Shown here: piece by piece, positions 47,587 through 59,172 of the stretch
How positions within the stretch are numbered: position 1 is the stretch's first letter
How the letters are laid out: the number at the start of each line of letters is the position of its first letter
Assembly: GCA_007449985.2 (NCBI GenBank)
Contig: VIIQ02000851.1
Span: 62,001-126,000 of the forward strand
DNA: 64,000 nt
Reading direction: 5' to 3'
Origin: Desmodesmus armatus
Taxonomy: Eukaryota; Chlorophyta; Chlorophyceae; Sphaeropleales; Scenedesmaceae
Program-made: the position numbers and the translations under genes
The notes under the pieces: model-generated
Databases searched by the model: none
What the model saw: only the letters and a program-made list of their open reading frames with translations
What the model was told of the DNA's origin: nothing

Positions 47587-50500
47587 ATGTCTTTTGAAGA
47601 GCGTATGGAGCAGCTTGGACGAAGAGCAGTAGAGCAGGTGAATTGGTGATGCTTCAAGATGATCTGACTGCATGATCACCCCTGCAGCATTCCTGGCAGC
47701 AGCTGAGCAAGAATGTGACTGCGTGCAGGAACCGCCGGAGCTAGCCTTGCCTCGCTGTATACGGGCTGCAGAGTGTGTCAAACCCATCAGCTGTGTCACC
47801 TATCGCGTTCAGGTGGGGGATCAAGCACTGTGTCAGTTCCTCAATGCCTTGGCCACCTGCTGACTGTGACACTGACTGACTGCTGGTGTTGTGCGTTGCA
47901 ACAGCGGCACGGGTTTGGTGAGGGCCGCTTGCCCATACCAGCAACTGTTATTCGTGATAAGGTGAGTGCTGATATCCAGGAAGGGCTGAGTTCGTTGTGT
48001 GTTAGGTGCGGAGCTAGCATTGCAATGCTGCAATTGCTGTGCCTACCACATCAATGTGCATAAGGTGCAACTATGTATTGGGTGAACACCATCCCTCTGA
48101 ACCTGCAGGACGACAGCAACGATGCAGGCAAGCAGCACCAGCAGCAGCAACATGACTGTGACTCTCCTGGGCGCTCAGCACGCAAGGCGGGAAAGCTCCT
48201 GCGGCCATCACAGCAACAGGCACAGCAGCAGGTGAGTGTCCTGCAAGCTCACATCCCAGCCACCCACCCCAGCACACACAACCAACATCCATCCTCATCC
48301 TGACACCAGCAAACCATAGACCACATGCAAGCAGCAGGCCATATCTCTGCACGCATGCATATCATGTGGACAGAACCCACAAGCGTCCACAGCCTTTCTC
48401 AGCATGAATTCTACTACCTTACGGATCAGGGCCTCGCCTGATCGCCCTTTCAGGAGCCAAACAAGGCTCATAGAGCATAAGCACTCCTCAAGAGATACGC
48501 GAAATTCGTTGGGTGCCATGCTTTGCTGTTGTCAACATGCAGCTAGCCGCCGTGGATCGTGTGGTCAGAGCCCACAAGCACATATGCCTTCCTCAGCAGA
48601 ATTAGGTGTGTGATACGCTTTGCTGTTGCTTTGCTGTTGTCAACATGCAGCTAGACGCCGTGAAGGCGCGCAGGAGTGCAGCCAAGGCCTTCAGCCTAGC
48701 TCTGGAGCGCAGGAATGCAGGACTGACGGCCAGCGGCAACAAAGGCACCAGCACAGCAGCAGCACCAGCACCAGTGCCAGCGCGCGCTGACGAAAACCAC
48801 CCGGCAACTCCACCCCATGTGAGCACATACAGAACCGCTGCAGCTCTATTGAAGATTGCTGTTCCAGTAATCAGTCTTTGCCTGGGCTGTGGGGTGCAGG
48901 CCAGACATGACATGACCTACGGCTTCATGTGATCGCCTGTGCTGTGCTGTGCTGTGCTGTGCTGTGCTGTGCTGTGGTGTCCTCATATCTGTGGCGTCAT
49001 TCTGCTGCTGCTGCTGCAGGTGTCCAGGAGAGCCTCACTGAGCCAGCAGCCCTTGGTGGAGAGGCACATCCCACCAAGGACCCCTGCCGATGGCACCGCC
49101 AGCACAGCAGCAGCAGCAACAGCGGCTGGTGTAGTGCCTGGCTCAGCTGCTGTACAGGTGCAGACCAAACCCACAGCAGCAGACCCTGCAGCGGGTACAG
49201 CTAGTGTCAAAGCTGATGCTGCTGATGAGGCACCGGTAGGTGACAGCAGCAGCTTGGCAGACGATGCTGCGACTAGCAGCACAACCGCCGTGCGCAGTGG
49301 CACAGAGACAGCAGTAACAGTCGCAGCAGCAGCGGCAGGAGGTGCAGCAGCAGGAGGAGGCTGCCGCGTTCCTGGCGGCAGCAGCAGCTGTCAGGCAGGG
49401 CGCACCTTCCTCACCGACCCTGGCTCGCAGCCACCGTCGCCTGCTGTGCGCGGGCCACGTGCCACCATGCAGGGCCTTACTGCAGACATGTCAGGCGCCA
49501 CAATCGGCCTGAACAGCAGAGCACCAGGTGCTGCTGCTGCTGCTGCTGCTGCTGCTGCAACATCAGCAGCATTCGGTGCTGGTGGTGATGCAGGTGCTGC
49601 AGAAGCAGCAGCAGCATTGAATGATGCTGGTGGGGGTGTTGGTGGGGTTGAGGATCGCACAGATCGGGCAGCCGCGGCATCACCTGAGCTTCAGGAGTAT
49701 GTGGCTTACCTTGCTGCTGCCAGTAGGGTCAGCAGCACCTCAGCAGCAGGCCTTGATGACGCCGCTGCAGCAGCAGCAGCAGCAGCAGCAGCGGCTGGCA
49801 GCGCTCCTGTGGGCGCAGCTGGGCTGGTCGATGTACACAGTGCCGACACAGCCGAGGGGTGCTTTGATGCCAGCAGCAGGTTGCTGTGGTACGTGCATGG
49901 CGCGGCGGGGAGAGCAGGGCGCCCGATGCCGCGCGCAGCTCCAACAGCAGCAGCAGTGAGAGCTGGTGCATCGCCCACCTTCAGCTTGCAGGCAGCAGCT
50001 GGCAGCTGCAGCAGTCAGGGGCCAGCAGTACTCGGCAGCAGCAGCCTGGCGGTGCCACGCCCTGGCTCCAGCTCCCCGAGCGGCAGGCGCCCTGCTGCTG
50101 CTGCTGCTGCTGCTGCTGGGCCGCACTGGTCCCCTGTGCCCCCACAGACACAGCTGAAGCCACCTGTGGTGGTGAGACCAATGTGAGTCAAGCTTTATGG
50201 CAAAGAGATCCAGACTTTGCAATGATAGTAGCACTGCTGGGATATACACTGAGTGACGGAAAGTAGAAGCCACCAGGGCTGTCATTTTGGCTGTCTGAGT
50301 TGAGCACAGCGGCAGATGATGGTTTGCGGCGCTGGTTTGGGAAGTGGAAGGCTAGCTGATGGGGAACAGCAACAGCTGCTGGTTGGCCGTGGCTGTGCGG
50401 CGTGAAACCTGTACGGTACTGCACTGCTGCATGAGCTGAGCCTGTGTGTACCGCTTGACATGGTGTGTGTCCTGCCTGCAGGGTCGGCTGGGCCCCTAGT

Positions 50501-51449
50501 GAGATGGAGCCCCAGCAGCAGCAGCAGATGACGCCTGCATCATTCCAGCAGCCACAACAACAGCAGGACCACCACCAGCAGCAGCAGCAGCAGCAGTCAG
50601 CAGGGCAGCAGGTGCAGCAGCAGCCTCAGCAGGGGCCCCTCGGCAGCAGGCCGCCTTGGGTGGGGCCACGGGACACCCCTGTGGCAGTGAAGGGTGACGG
50701 TACTGGTGCTGGTGATGGCAAGAGCAGTGGCAGCCGGAGGATTTCACGAGCCAGCAGCAGTGCCGGGGGTGCTGGTGGTGGCGCAAGGTCTGGGGTTCGA
50801 GCCAGCAGTGGTGGTGTGCAGGGTCAGCCTGCTGCGGCCGTGTTTCAGAGCCAAGAGCTGGCGCAGTTGGTGGCAGCAGCGGCGGAGAAGGTGAGCAGTA
50901 GGGGGGGGGGCTTGTGGTGCTGGTCGTGCATGACTCGCCAGTTTGGACCTAGCAGTGGTACATGGCAGTAGTGATAGAAGTTACTTTGGTTGTCTGTGGG
51001 TCACTTGGTGAGCAAAACCCATGGCATAAGAGAAGAGAAGAGAAGAGAGAAGGAACTGAGGTGGACGGGCGCGCACACGGCAATGGCCATGCACTGAGGA
51101 CACTGACCGTCAGCTGAGCTGACATGCAGGATATGCGCTTTGCAATTTATAACATGCCTGTGCAAGCGGAATATTGGTGGGGGGCCTCTGTAGCCCGGCC
51201 ACCTGTTGAACAAGTGATGTGCTGTGTGTCGGCATGGTGTGTAAGACACTAAGCTTGGAGACATTGTGTGTGCTGCAGGTTGCAAAGCGGCGTCTGGTGC
51301 TGCCAGCGCTGTGCAGCTGTGGGCATGGCACGCCTGTGCTGGACCCTTGTTACCCCACGCGGTGCTGCAGCAACTGCCCGCTGCGCGGCAATGCAGCTGC
51401 CTATGAGTCACTGTTGGCGGGCCTGCTGGCAGGAATGGGTCTGGATTGA
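47587..51449 (+). CDS. Low-complexity protein with C-terminal Cys-rich motif, unknown function
   Basis: Exons: 47587-47637, 47688-47812, 47905-47961, 48109-48231, 48651-48818, 49020-50182, 50482-50890, 51279-51449. The start is MSFEERMEQLGRRAVEQ. Exon 2 needs one extra base somewhere in exons 1-2 to read CIRAAECVKPISCVTYRVQ rather than a stop; later phases all agree. Exon 5 is a basic helix (LDAVKARRSAAKAFSLALER), and exons 6-7 are Ala/Ser/Gln-rich with VSRRASLSQQPLVERHIPPR near the start of exon 6. The last exon ends in a possible zinc-binding motif: CSCGHGTPVLDPCYPTRCCS followed by NCPLRGNAAAYESLLAGLLA, that is C-x-C-x(10)-C-x(4)-CC-x2-C. I recall similar tails in coiled-coil ciliary or centrosomal proteins, but cannot assign a family. 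A TGTAA word begins 10 bp after the stop. Confidence 0.7.
48520..48662 (+). repeat. Duplicated acceptor and start of exon 5
   Basis: GCTTTGCTGTTGTCAACATG-CAGCTAG-(C/A)-CGCCGTG occurs at 48520-48554 and again at 48628-48662. The second is the real acceptor and exon start. Upstream sequence (CCCACAAGC, CCT(T)CCTCAGCA) is also shared, so the duplicated unit is larger. Confidence 0.75.
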
Positions 51450-53489
51450 TGTGAGGACTGTAAAGTATGGAGAGAACCACTGTCAGATGTTGATCTGCAC
51501 TGATAGACTTGAACCTGTGGATGCCATGGACTGTTTGTGAGGTGGCCTCAGCTTGCACCGGAACCCTGAGCTGATGGCTGGGACTCTGCAGCAGGGTTGC
51601 ATGATCAAAATCAAAATCAAAGTTACACATGCATGACATATGAGTTGCTATATGCTGTAGTACTTGACACCAGTCCAATACATGTGGGTTTTGAATAGAA
51701 CAGATGATAGCAACTACGCTGCTTGGTGACAGATGACAGATACAGCATCTCCTCCCTCTTATCAACGGCACCAGTTGCAACAGTTGTTACAAGATCGCTG
51801 CGCTGCTCCAAATTCCTGTCGGTAGGTAACAGCAATCCATACACAAACCATAACACCACTTGCTGCTGCTTCTCAACCAAGGCGCAACTGTATCAGTACT
51901 GCACATGCAGGCACAGCTTGCTGCACACAATGGTGGTACAGCACGGCAGCTGACAAACCCATCCAAGAAGTTTCAAGCAGCAATACCTGCAAGGAAGCAG
52001 TAAGAAAGCAACACTCCAAACACAAAGAGACGCCTGCAAGAGATGGAGAGCTTGTTGCAACTACATGCAAACCCCTGTCCCAGTTGAGAGCACTGGTGTA
52101 CCAACAGATCAAAGCATGTGCAGCCGAGCCACACACCTGAGCAGCCGCTGTTAGCCCAGCAGGTGACTGAAGCTACATTTGACACTGGCGCCGCCAAAAA
52201 AACAGTCATGTGGCGCTGCTGCGGCTTTGCGTGATTTGCTGCACACTCGCTGTCTATTGCTGCAAAGGCGCTGTGTGATGCTGCAGACTTGCTGCTACTA
52301 GTAGAAGGCAGGGCAAAGTTGCTGAGCTGACCAACACTGAAACCATGCGTGTGCGCTGCAGCAGCCCGTATGCTGTGCTGTTTTTGTGCCTGTCGCTCAC
52401 GCTCCGATCGCGGGGCTCGCTAGGGCAACAGCAGCAGCGGTACCAGGGTCTGTGCAATGCAACCCTCCCCTTCCCTCCTTCCCCTGTGCAGCGGTACTTG
52501 TCCAGTACCCTAGTAGGCAGCACAAGCTGTCCAGGTGGCCCTGGGTGCTGCTGCTAAAAGTCGGCGCAGACGCAATGCAAACTGTTGGTTGCTGCATGAT
52601 GCAGTCCTAGGACAATCGGCTGACTAGTGACATGCATGTGCGCTGCAGCAGCCCGTATGCTGTGCTGTTTGATGCCTTTTGCTGACACACCACTCGGGCG
52701 CTCGCTAGGGCAACAGCGGCAGCGGTACCAGGGTCAGTGCAATGCATCCCTCCCCTTCCCTCCTTCCCCCTGTGTGCTGCTGTCGGTACTTATCCAGTAC
52801 CCTAGTAAGTCAGCAGTACTTCTCCAGTACTGTAGCATGGAGCTGTTTCAAGCTGCCCAGCTGGTCCTGGGTGCTGCTGCACATTGAAGGGCACAAGACA
52901 AACTGCTCAATGCTGCATGTGATGCTGCTGTTCTGGAAGAGCCTACTGGCTACTGACATGCACGTGTTCGCTGCAACAGCCCGTATGCTGTGCTGTTTGG
53001 TGCCTTTCGCCGACACACCACTCGGGCGCTCGCTAGGGCAACAGCAGCAGCGGTACCAGGGTCTGTGCAATGCAACCCTCCCCACCCCTCCTCCCCCCTG
53101 TGCAGCAGTACTTGTCCAGTACCCTAAGATGTTAGCAGTACTTGTCCAGTACCCTAGAATAGAATAGAATGTCAGCTGCATGATGCTACGAGGACATGAT
53201 GCAGTGCATGTGCGAGTGTTTGAGCCCCCATATGCAGGCACGAGGAGAGATGCTGCTGTCTGCTGCTGAGCTGCGAAACAGCAGGCCAACATGTTCTTCA
53301 TGCTCAATGATGTAAGCCCTCGCCTCCTGCGCACACCTTGTGGTGAAACCATCTATCCATTCATCCATAGGAGCATCCTCCAGCAGCTCTCTGCAGCAGC
53401 TCCTCCCTCCCGTTCTGCGATGCGGGACAGTCCTAGGATGCATGTGCGCTGTGGCTGTGGGTGCATGGCTGCGACAGTCTAGTTGTTCA
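51450..53489. other. Intergenic region left of the inserted element
   Basis: No gene is supported apart from the triplicated unit. Short open frames lack family motifs or agreement between copies. Confidence 0.45.
52344..53155 (+). repeat. Roughly 300-bp unit present three times
   Basis: Copies at about 52344-52555, 52630-52831 and 52958-53155 share GCAGCCCGTATGCTGTGCTG, GCTCGCTAGGGCAACAGC, GCGGTACCAGGGTC, GTGCAATGCA, a C/T-rich run, a splice-acceptor-like CCTGTGCAG and GTACTTGTCCAGTACCCTA. Copy 1 can be read from a Met as a signal-peptide-like stretch (AVLFLCLSLTL), but copies 2 and 3 break that frame. Confidence 0.75.
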
Positions 53490-53942
53490 CCAAAAAACGG
53501 TGGATGTGGCTACACGTTGGTTGATTGCCTAGGGAAATTTACAGGGGCGATTGGGGGTTCAGCAATTTTTGTGTAAGGGGCAGTGGCCAATAGGAGTTAT
53601 GTCAAAAGATATGGCAAGGGATGAAAAAAAGTAGCAGTGGCAAACTATATACCATAAGTGGATCAGCAGGTGAACGACCCATGGAGAAGGGGTCACCACC
53701 CAGTCAAGTAGGTAGACTTGCAGACACGCGCAGCCCGGTCACAACCCGAAGGTGGAGCGACACAGCCAGCCAGCCAGACAGCTAGACCAGCAGACAACCA
53801 GCACACAAGCATCATGTTGTTTCTTGCGACCCTCCAGAAAGCATAATGTGTTAGGATTTATCAGAATGAGCAGCCACAACTGGTGCAAGAGCACCCCAGA
53901 AGCTAGACGTGCAGACAGGCACAACCCTGAGTCCGCCCAGTT

Positions 53943-53970
53943 GTGACGCATAGGACCACCTATGCGTCAC
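53943..53970. repeat. Perfect 12-bp-arm hairpin inside the element
   Basis: GTGACGCATAGG, a 4-nt loop, then CCTATGCGTCAC. It lies just before the dense GCTAGAC cluster of the left arm. Confidence 0.85.
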
Positions 53971-54263
53971 ACCTGGACAGCTAGACAACTAGACAACTAG
54001 CCCAGACGGCTTGACAGCCAGACAGCTAGACAATTGCCCAGGCTGGACAGCTAGCCCACGGCTAGACAACTAGACGGCTAGACAAGGTTTGTGTCAACCC
54101 AGCAAGTGTCAACCCCAGCTACACGGCTAGACACACTTCTGTTGAGTGCATATGCATGTTGATGCTGCTGGGGTGCAAAGTTGACCCAGCGCCAATGGCT
54201 GCCTTGTCCAGCCTCACGCAGTATGAATGTTGCAGGGCTGCGCACTCCGAGTGCAACAGTGTT

Positions 54264-55623
54264 GTGGTTGCTGCTGCAGCCTTCAGGTCCTTGCACTATG
54301 CTGCTGCTACGTCATGTTTGAGTGGGGCTGTGCGCATTGTTGCTGCTACTGCTGCAGCGTTTAGGTCCTTGCACTATGCTGCTGCTATGGTGTTTGAGTG
54401 GGGTTGTGCGTGCTGTTGCTGTTGTACTGCTGCAGCCTTCAGGTCCCTGCAAAATGCTGCTGCCACGGCGTGTTTGATGGTGGTGCTGCTGCTGCAGCTG
54501 CAGCCTTCAGGCCCCTGCAATATGCTGCTGCCACTGCGTGTTTGATGGTGGTGCTGCTGCTGCTGCCGCTGCAGCCTTCAGGTCCCTGCAATATGCTGCT
54601 GCCACGGCGTGTTTGATGGTGGTGCTGCTGCTGCAGCTGCAGCCTTCAGGCCCCTGCAATATGCTGCTGCCACTGCGTGTTTGATGGTGGTGGTGCTGCT
54701 GCTGCCGCTGCAGCCTTCAGGTCCCTGCAATATGCTGCTGCCACGGCGTGTTTGATGGTGGTGTGTTGCCGCTGCAGCTGCAGCCTTCAGGCCCCTGCAA
54801 TATGCTGCTGCCACTGCGTGTTTGATGGTGGTGCTGCTGCTGCTGCCGCTGCAGCCTTCAGGTCCCTGCAATATGCTGCTGCCACGGCGTGTTTGATGGT
54901 GGTGTGTTGCCGCTGCAGCTGCAGCCTTCAGGCCCCTGCAATATGCTGCTGCCACTGCGTGTTTGATGGTGGTGCTGCTGCTGCTGCCGCTGCAGCCTTC
55001 AGGTCCCTGCAATATGCTGCTGCCACGGCGTGTTTGATGGTGGTGCTGCTGCTGCAGCTGCAGCCTTCAGGCCCCTGCAATATGCTGCTGCCACGGCGTG
55101 TTTGATGGTGGTGCTGCTGCTGCTGCCGCTGCAGCCTTCAGGTCCCTGCAATATGCTGCTGCCACGGCTTGTTTGATGGTGGTGTGTTGCCGCTGCAGCT
55201 GCAGCCTTCAGGCCCCTGCAATATGCTGCTGCCACGGCGTGTTTGATGGTGGTGCTGCTGCTGCTGCCGCTGCAGCCTTCAGGTCCCTGCAATATGCTGC
55301 TGCCACGGCGTGTTTGATGGTGGTGTGTTGCCGCTGCAGCTGCTCCTGCTGGTGGTGTTGCTGCTGCAGCCTTTTCAGGCTTGAGTGGGGCTGTGCGTGC
55401 TTTTGCTGTTGTACTGCTGCAGCCTTCAGGCCCTTGCACTGTGCTGCTGTCACGCCGTGACGGGGTGTTTGAGGGGGGCTGTGTGCATTGTTGCTGCTAC
55501 TGCTGCAGCCTTCAGGTCCTTGCACTATGCTGCTGCTGCGGGGTGTTTGAGTGAGGCTGTGTGCATTGTTGCTGCTACTGCTGCAGCCTTCAGGCCCTTG
55601 CTGCTGCTGCCGTGGGGTGTTTA
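54264..55623. repeat. Minisatellite array, about 75-bp unit, dimeric higher-order pattern
   Basis: The core GCAGCCTTCAGG(T/C)CC(C/T)TGCA is followed by ATATGCTGCTGCCAC and GTGTTTGATGGTGGTG. In the centre (about 54470-55330) two variants alternate: CCGCTGCAG...GGTCCCTGC...CCACGG and CAGCTGCAG...GGCCCCTGC...CCACTG, a dimer of about 145 bp. Older, more diverged units (TTGCACTATG) flank both sides, as in a satellite growing from its middle. Long open frames on both strands are a by-product. Confidence 0.85.
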
Positions 55624-56180
55624 AATGTGCGCACGCAGACTCTGCTGGGTCCCTGCCGGCACACGACTTGCTGCAATGCACTGCCCATGCTAATCATGCC
55701 ATTGAGGTGGGGTGTGACATGATGCTCATTTTCTATGCGTTGAACAGTGAACATCAGGTGCAGCAGCTACACCCAAGGGGCCCGCTGCTGGCCCAGACTT
55801 GCCTGCTGCAGCGCCTGACTGATGGCACATTGCATCAGTGACGTCAGATCAAAGCAGGCCTTTGTCCGTCACACAACCCTTGCCCTTGCAATAGGCTGCT
55901 GTCAGGGGGTATTTGACCAGGGCATCGCGCATGCAGACTCTGCTGGGTCCCTGCCAGCACACGACTTGCTGCAACGCGCTGCGCGCAGCCCATGCCAAAC
56001 ATGTTCTTGTTAAGGTAACTCGGAGTTAGGGTGTGACACTTGGCAGTGGGGGTTGCTATGTCGTGACGGATGTAGGCCAGGGCCCTGGCACAACCTAGAA
56101 AGTCTGCTTTGCAGCCTGGCTGTTGAGGCACCTGGCACGATAGGTTGTGGCTTTGAATTGGAATCGGTTGCTCTACTTCC

Positions 56181-57059
56181 ATGAGTTCAATCGAAGTTAC
56201 TGGCACCAGGTGCGGTGCACTTGCTACACCCAGGGGTTCCTACTTTGCTGGACGCACTCATCTGCATTTCATGCTGCAGGCTGCATCCCAGCCAGGTGGC
56301 ACAACAACAGCTTTGCCGCTTGCACAGCCTGCATCAGGGCATCTTGCAGAAGCTGTGATGCCCAACATGGTGTCCTTTTTGGCCAATATATCGGGTTGTC
56401 GTTGCTTGAGCATTCACAGGCATGCCACTAGGGGCAGCACATGTCCCAGCCTTGACTTGCACACGGACATGCTGCAGTGTGCAGTTCGTCTGCATGCCAG
56501 GAACCATGCGTGGTGGAAGTCAGGTGTGACCACTTGCAATGGAGGGTGCTGTGTCGTGATGGATGCAAGCCAGGGCCTTGGAACGATATGCCAGCAGAGT
56601 TGCTCTGTGGACACTCTGCTGCTGCACCATCTTGGCTGTTGCACACATGGATCTCCCGGCGGCAACCATCACTCCTGCAATTGCGGATTGCATATTAGAG
56701 TTTACTCCCTGCCATCGTGCCGCACAAGCGGACCGTGTGGAACCAGGAACTCTTCGAACCGGACAGATCCACGATCTTGTCTAGTGTGTCTACCTGTCTG
56801 CCTGTCTAGCCGTCTGGCTGTCTGGCCATTTACCCGAATGGCATTGCACCCTAATCAACAATACTCTTCGCCTGCGTGCAGCTGGTGGGACCAGTTCCTG
56901 CACTATACCATGTCTGCTTGTCTAGCGTCTACACCCCAGGGACAGAGCCCCTGTGACTGCATCCAACGTGTAGCCACATCCGCCCAAAAAACAAGGCAAG
57001 CATACCAATTGCGAAAAGAAGGGCTGGAAGAAACAGTGGGGCGATTCACAGAGACCTAG
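56181..57059 (+). other. Open frame of 292 codons, doubtful as a gene
   Basis: The frame is open but Cys/His/Ser-rich with no family motif. It runs across the right end of the inserted element, its target-site duplication and into flanking DNA, and covers the GTCTAGC repeats. I judge it a chance frame; it could at most be a remnant. Confidence 0.15.
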
Positions 57060-59172
57060 CTGCAGCTGGGTGAGAGTTCCACAGGGGCAGAAACTATCAG
57101 CACAATCCGAAAGTGGTTGTGGTCTGTTTCTGCTAAAGGTGGCGCATGGCCCGTGGCTATGTACCGGTTCTTCAGGAAAGGTAACAACAAAACCGCACGA
57201 TGTGACCTGTCACTTGGGTTGTCGCCCAAGCAAATCATAGAAAAGTGCGCAATCGCCAAAAAAAATTAATACGATGCATGGTGCCCTTGTCAACCTGTGT
57301 ATGGCTCCCGGAGCCCTGAAGTTTGGAAAGGGCGCTCGATTGCAAGGTGATTCTGCATACATACGCCCGCCACCCTCTCGTTTAGCCAGTACTTTTTCTT
57401 GAAATTTTGTTTGTCTGTGCCGCGCACGATGACACCAGCCTGTCCCATAGTCGCTGCCGCTTGCAGGTTTGAGTGCAGTGCCAGCCCGTGTAGCCTGTGA
57501 ACACAGATTGGCTATTCAATAGCATGCATGACACTCCCTCACACACTGCAGGACAGCAGCATGGCGTCCTGCCCTCCGTGTGTGGAGTGCATTCAGCTGG
57601 GAATCAACTGGGATGGGGCTGGCAGGACAAGACTGGACAACAAGGAGGGCGAGGACGGCGCTCAAGTCGCAACGGTATCCCAATACAGCATTCGTAGCTG
57701 ACTCAGCTATTCAGAATGTGGTCTGCATACCCCACTTTGAGACCTGGGGGTCGTCAAACGATGCTGGCCGGCAGAAAGGCTGCACGGAGCACTGCACCGT
57801 GTCTTTGCCATTGATCGGCACCCTCAGGGTACAGGCTGTACACAATGCAACCAATTTCACGTCTCGTTGGGCACTGTGTGCCGCAGTGACTGGCAGCAGC
57901 ACCAACCTGGACCTGTGGGCCTTTCAGAGCAGCAGTTGCAGGGGCGTTTGAAGAACGGACCCTACGTCTGACTGCGCAAGCAGCGACGAGCATAGTGCGC
58001 TGCAACTGACTCTAGCTTTCTTTGAATGGCTTGGCAAGTATTCCTTTGTCATGGTGTGATCACATGATCCTTGGTCATGGTGCCATGGTGTGAACAATTG
58101 GGATTACCTCCATGCATTAGAAAGAGTGTTGGTGACCAGGTGGTTTGGACAGTCCAAACCGTTCTAGGAGCCTAGACCGAGTTGCAGGGCCAAGTTGTAG
58201 GAAATATGTCTACGAGCAGATACACACTGACCTATTACATAACCTGGCCTGTGCCTGGGGTGTTGTGCTTGCCAAGCAGGGCGCAGCTGTCCCTTGCTAC
58301 ACAACATGCAGCAGGAGCAATGGAGCAGCAGGCATGCAGAGGTGCAAGTAGTCATAGGACTTGGCTGGGTCCAGTGGCCATGTCACAGGTGCGGCACCTG
58401 AATTGCCATCAAAAAGACGGTCATTGTGGACGCCTTGCACTCGCACATGAGTTACAACAGCACCGTGGTCGGACCAGCCTGTCACATCTGTTGCTCTGTT
58501 GGCCACTCTGGTAACATTGCGCAATGCCTTACACCCAGCCTTGGCATTGGTTCCGAACCAAATTTACTGTGACAGTAAATCACTCAAGACTGGCGTCACA
58601 TGTGTGCCAGCAGGGCAATGGCAGAGGCTGAGCGCAGCATGATGCATCAGCAGAGCAAGACATACAATGTAGCATGTGAAGCAGCGCTGCGCACTAATTT
58701 GCAGGCACGCTGTGACCGCACTTCCAACAGGACCTCGCATGAGTACTTGCAAGGAAGTGTGTTGTGTGCTTTCAGGTGAAGGAGACGTCGTTTCTTTAGA
58801 TCAGATCACGATGACACCAACTGCGTCAACACAGCCATCTATTTTTTGACAGCATACATGCTGAGCACATAGTATACCGGTGGTACAGGTGTTTTGCGTG
58901 TATACACGACAGCTTCAAGGCAGTGCCTGTGCGTGGGGTTTGCTACCAGCCTGCAGGCAATGTTGTGTTGGAGTCCAACATTCGCCCTTGCAATTGTCAT
59001 GTTGGCATGTCACACTGTTCTGTGACAGAACAAGCTTGCAACCTGTTGCTGTGCTGGCCAAGGGCTAAATCAGCCTCAAAACATAAGGCTACATCTTGAT
59101 TTACGTGTATGCGTGTTCTTCATGCATCCAGTGCCCCCCCTCCTGCCCCCCCCCCTCCTGCACTCCCTCTAA
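56993..59172. other. Gene-free spacer with several short palindromes
   Basis: No gene is supported. Short perfect palindromes include GGTTTGGAC-A-GTCCAAACC (58142-58160), ATTTACTG-TGA-CAGTAAAT (58562-58580) and TGTTGGA-G-TCCAACA (about 58969). A minus-strand frame at 57056-57259 has balanced composition but no match I recognise. Confidence 0.4.

Larger units (their letters stand above)
53499..56983. mobile_element. 3.5-kb DNA-transposon-like insertion with TIRs and 9-bp TSD
   Basis: The ends are inverted copies: GGATGTGGCTACACGTTGG at 53502-53520 and its exact reverse complement at 56963-56981. Outside both, in direct orientation, lies CCAAAAAAC (53490-53498 and 56984-56992), a 9-bp target-site duplication. 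Inside each end are inverted clusters of a GCTAGAC word (left 53776-54130; right, as GTCTAGC, 56775-56935), typical of subterminal transposase sites. No transposase is recognisable, so it is non-autonomous. A 9-bp duplication would fit Mutator-like elements, but the class is inference. Confidence 0.8.

Noticed and set aside
54578..55439. Long open frames on both strands across the minisatellite
   Set aside because: They arise from repeat units that happen to lack stops. The peptides simply repeat the unit, and both strands are equally open.
54264..55623. Regular repeats resembling a CRISPR array
   Set aside because: Units abut with no unique spacers, the host is eukaryotic and there are no cas genes. 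It is a minisatellite.
56181..57059. 292-codon frame as transposase or cellular gene
   Set aside because: It crosses the element end and target duplication, lacks any transposase motif, and is biased by GTCTAGC repeats.
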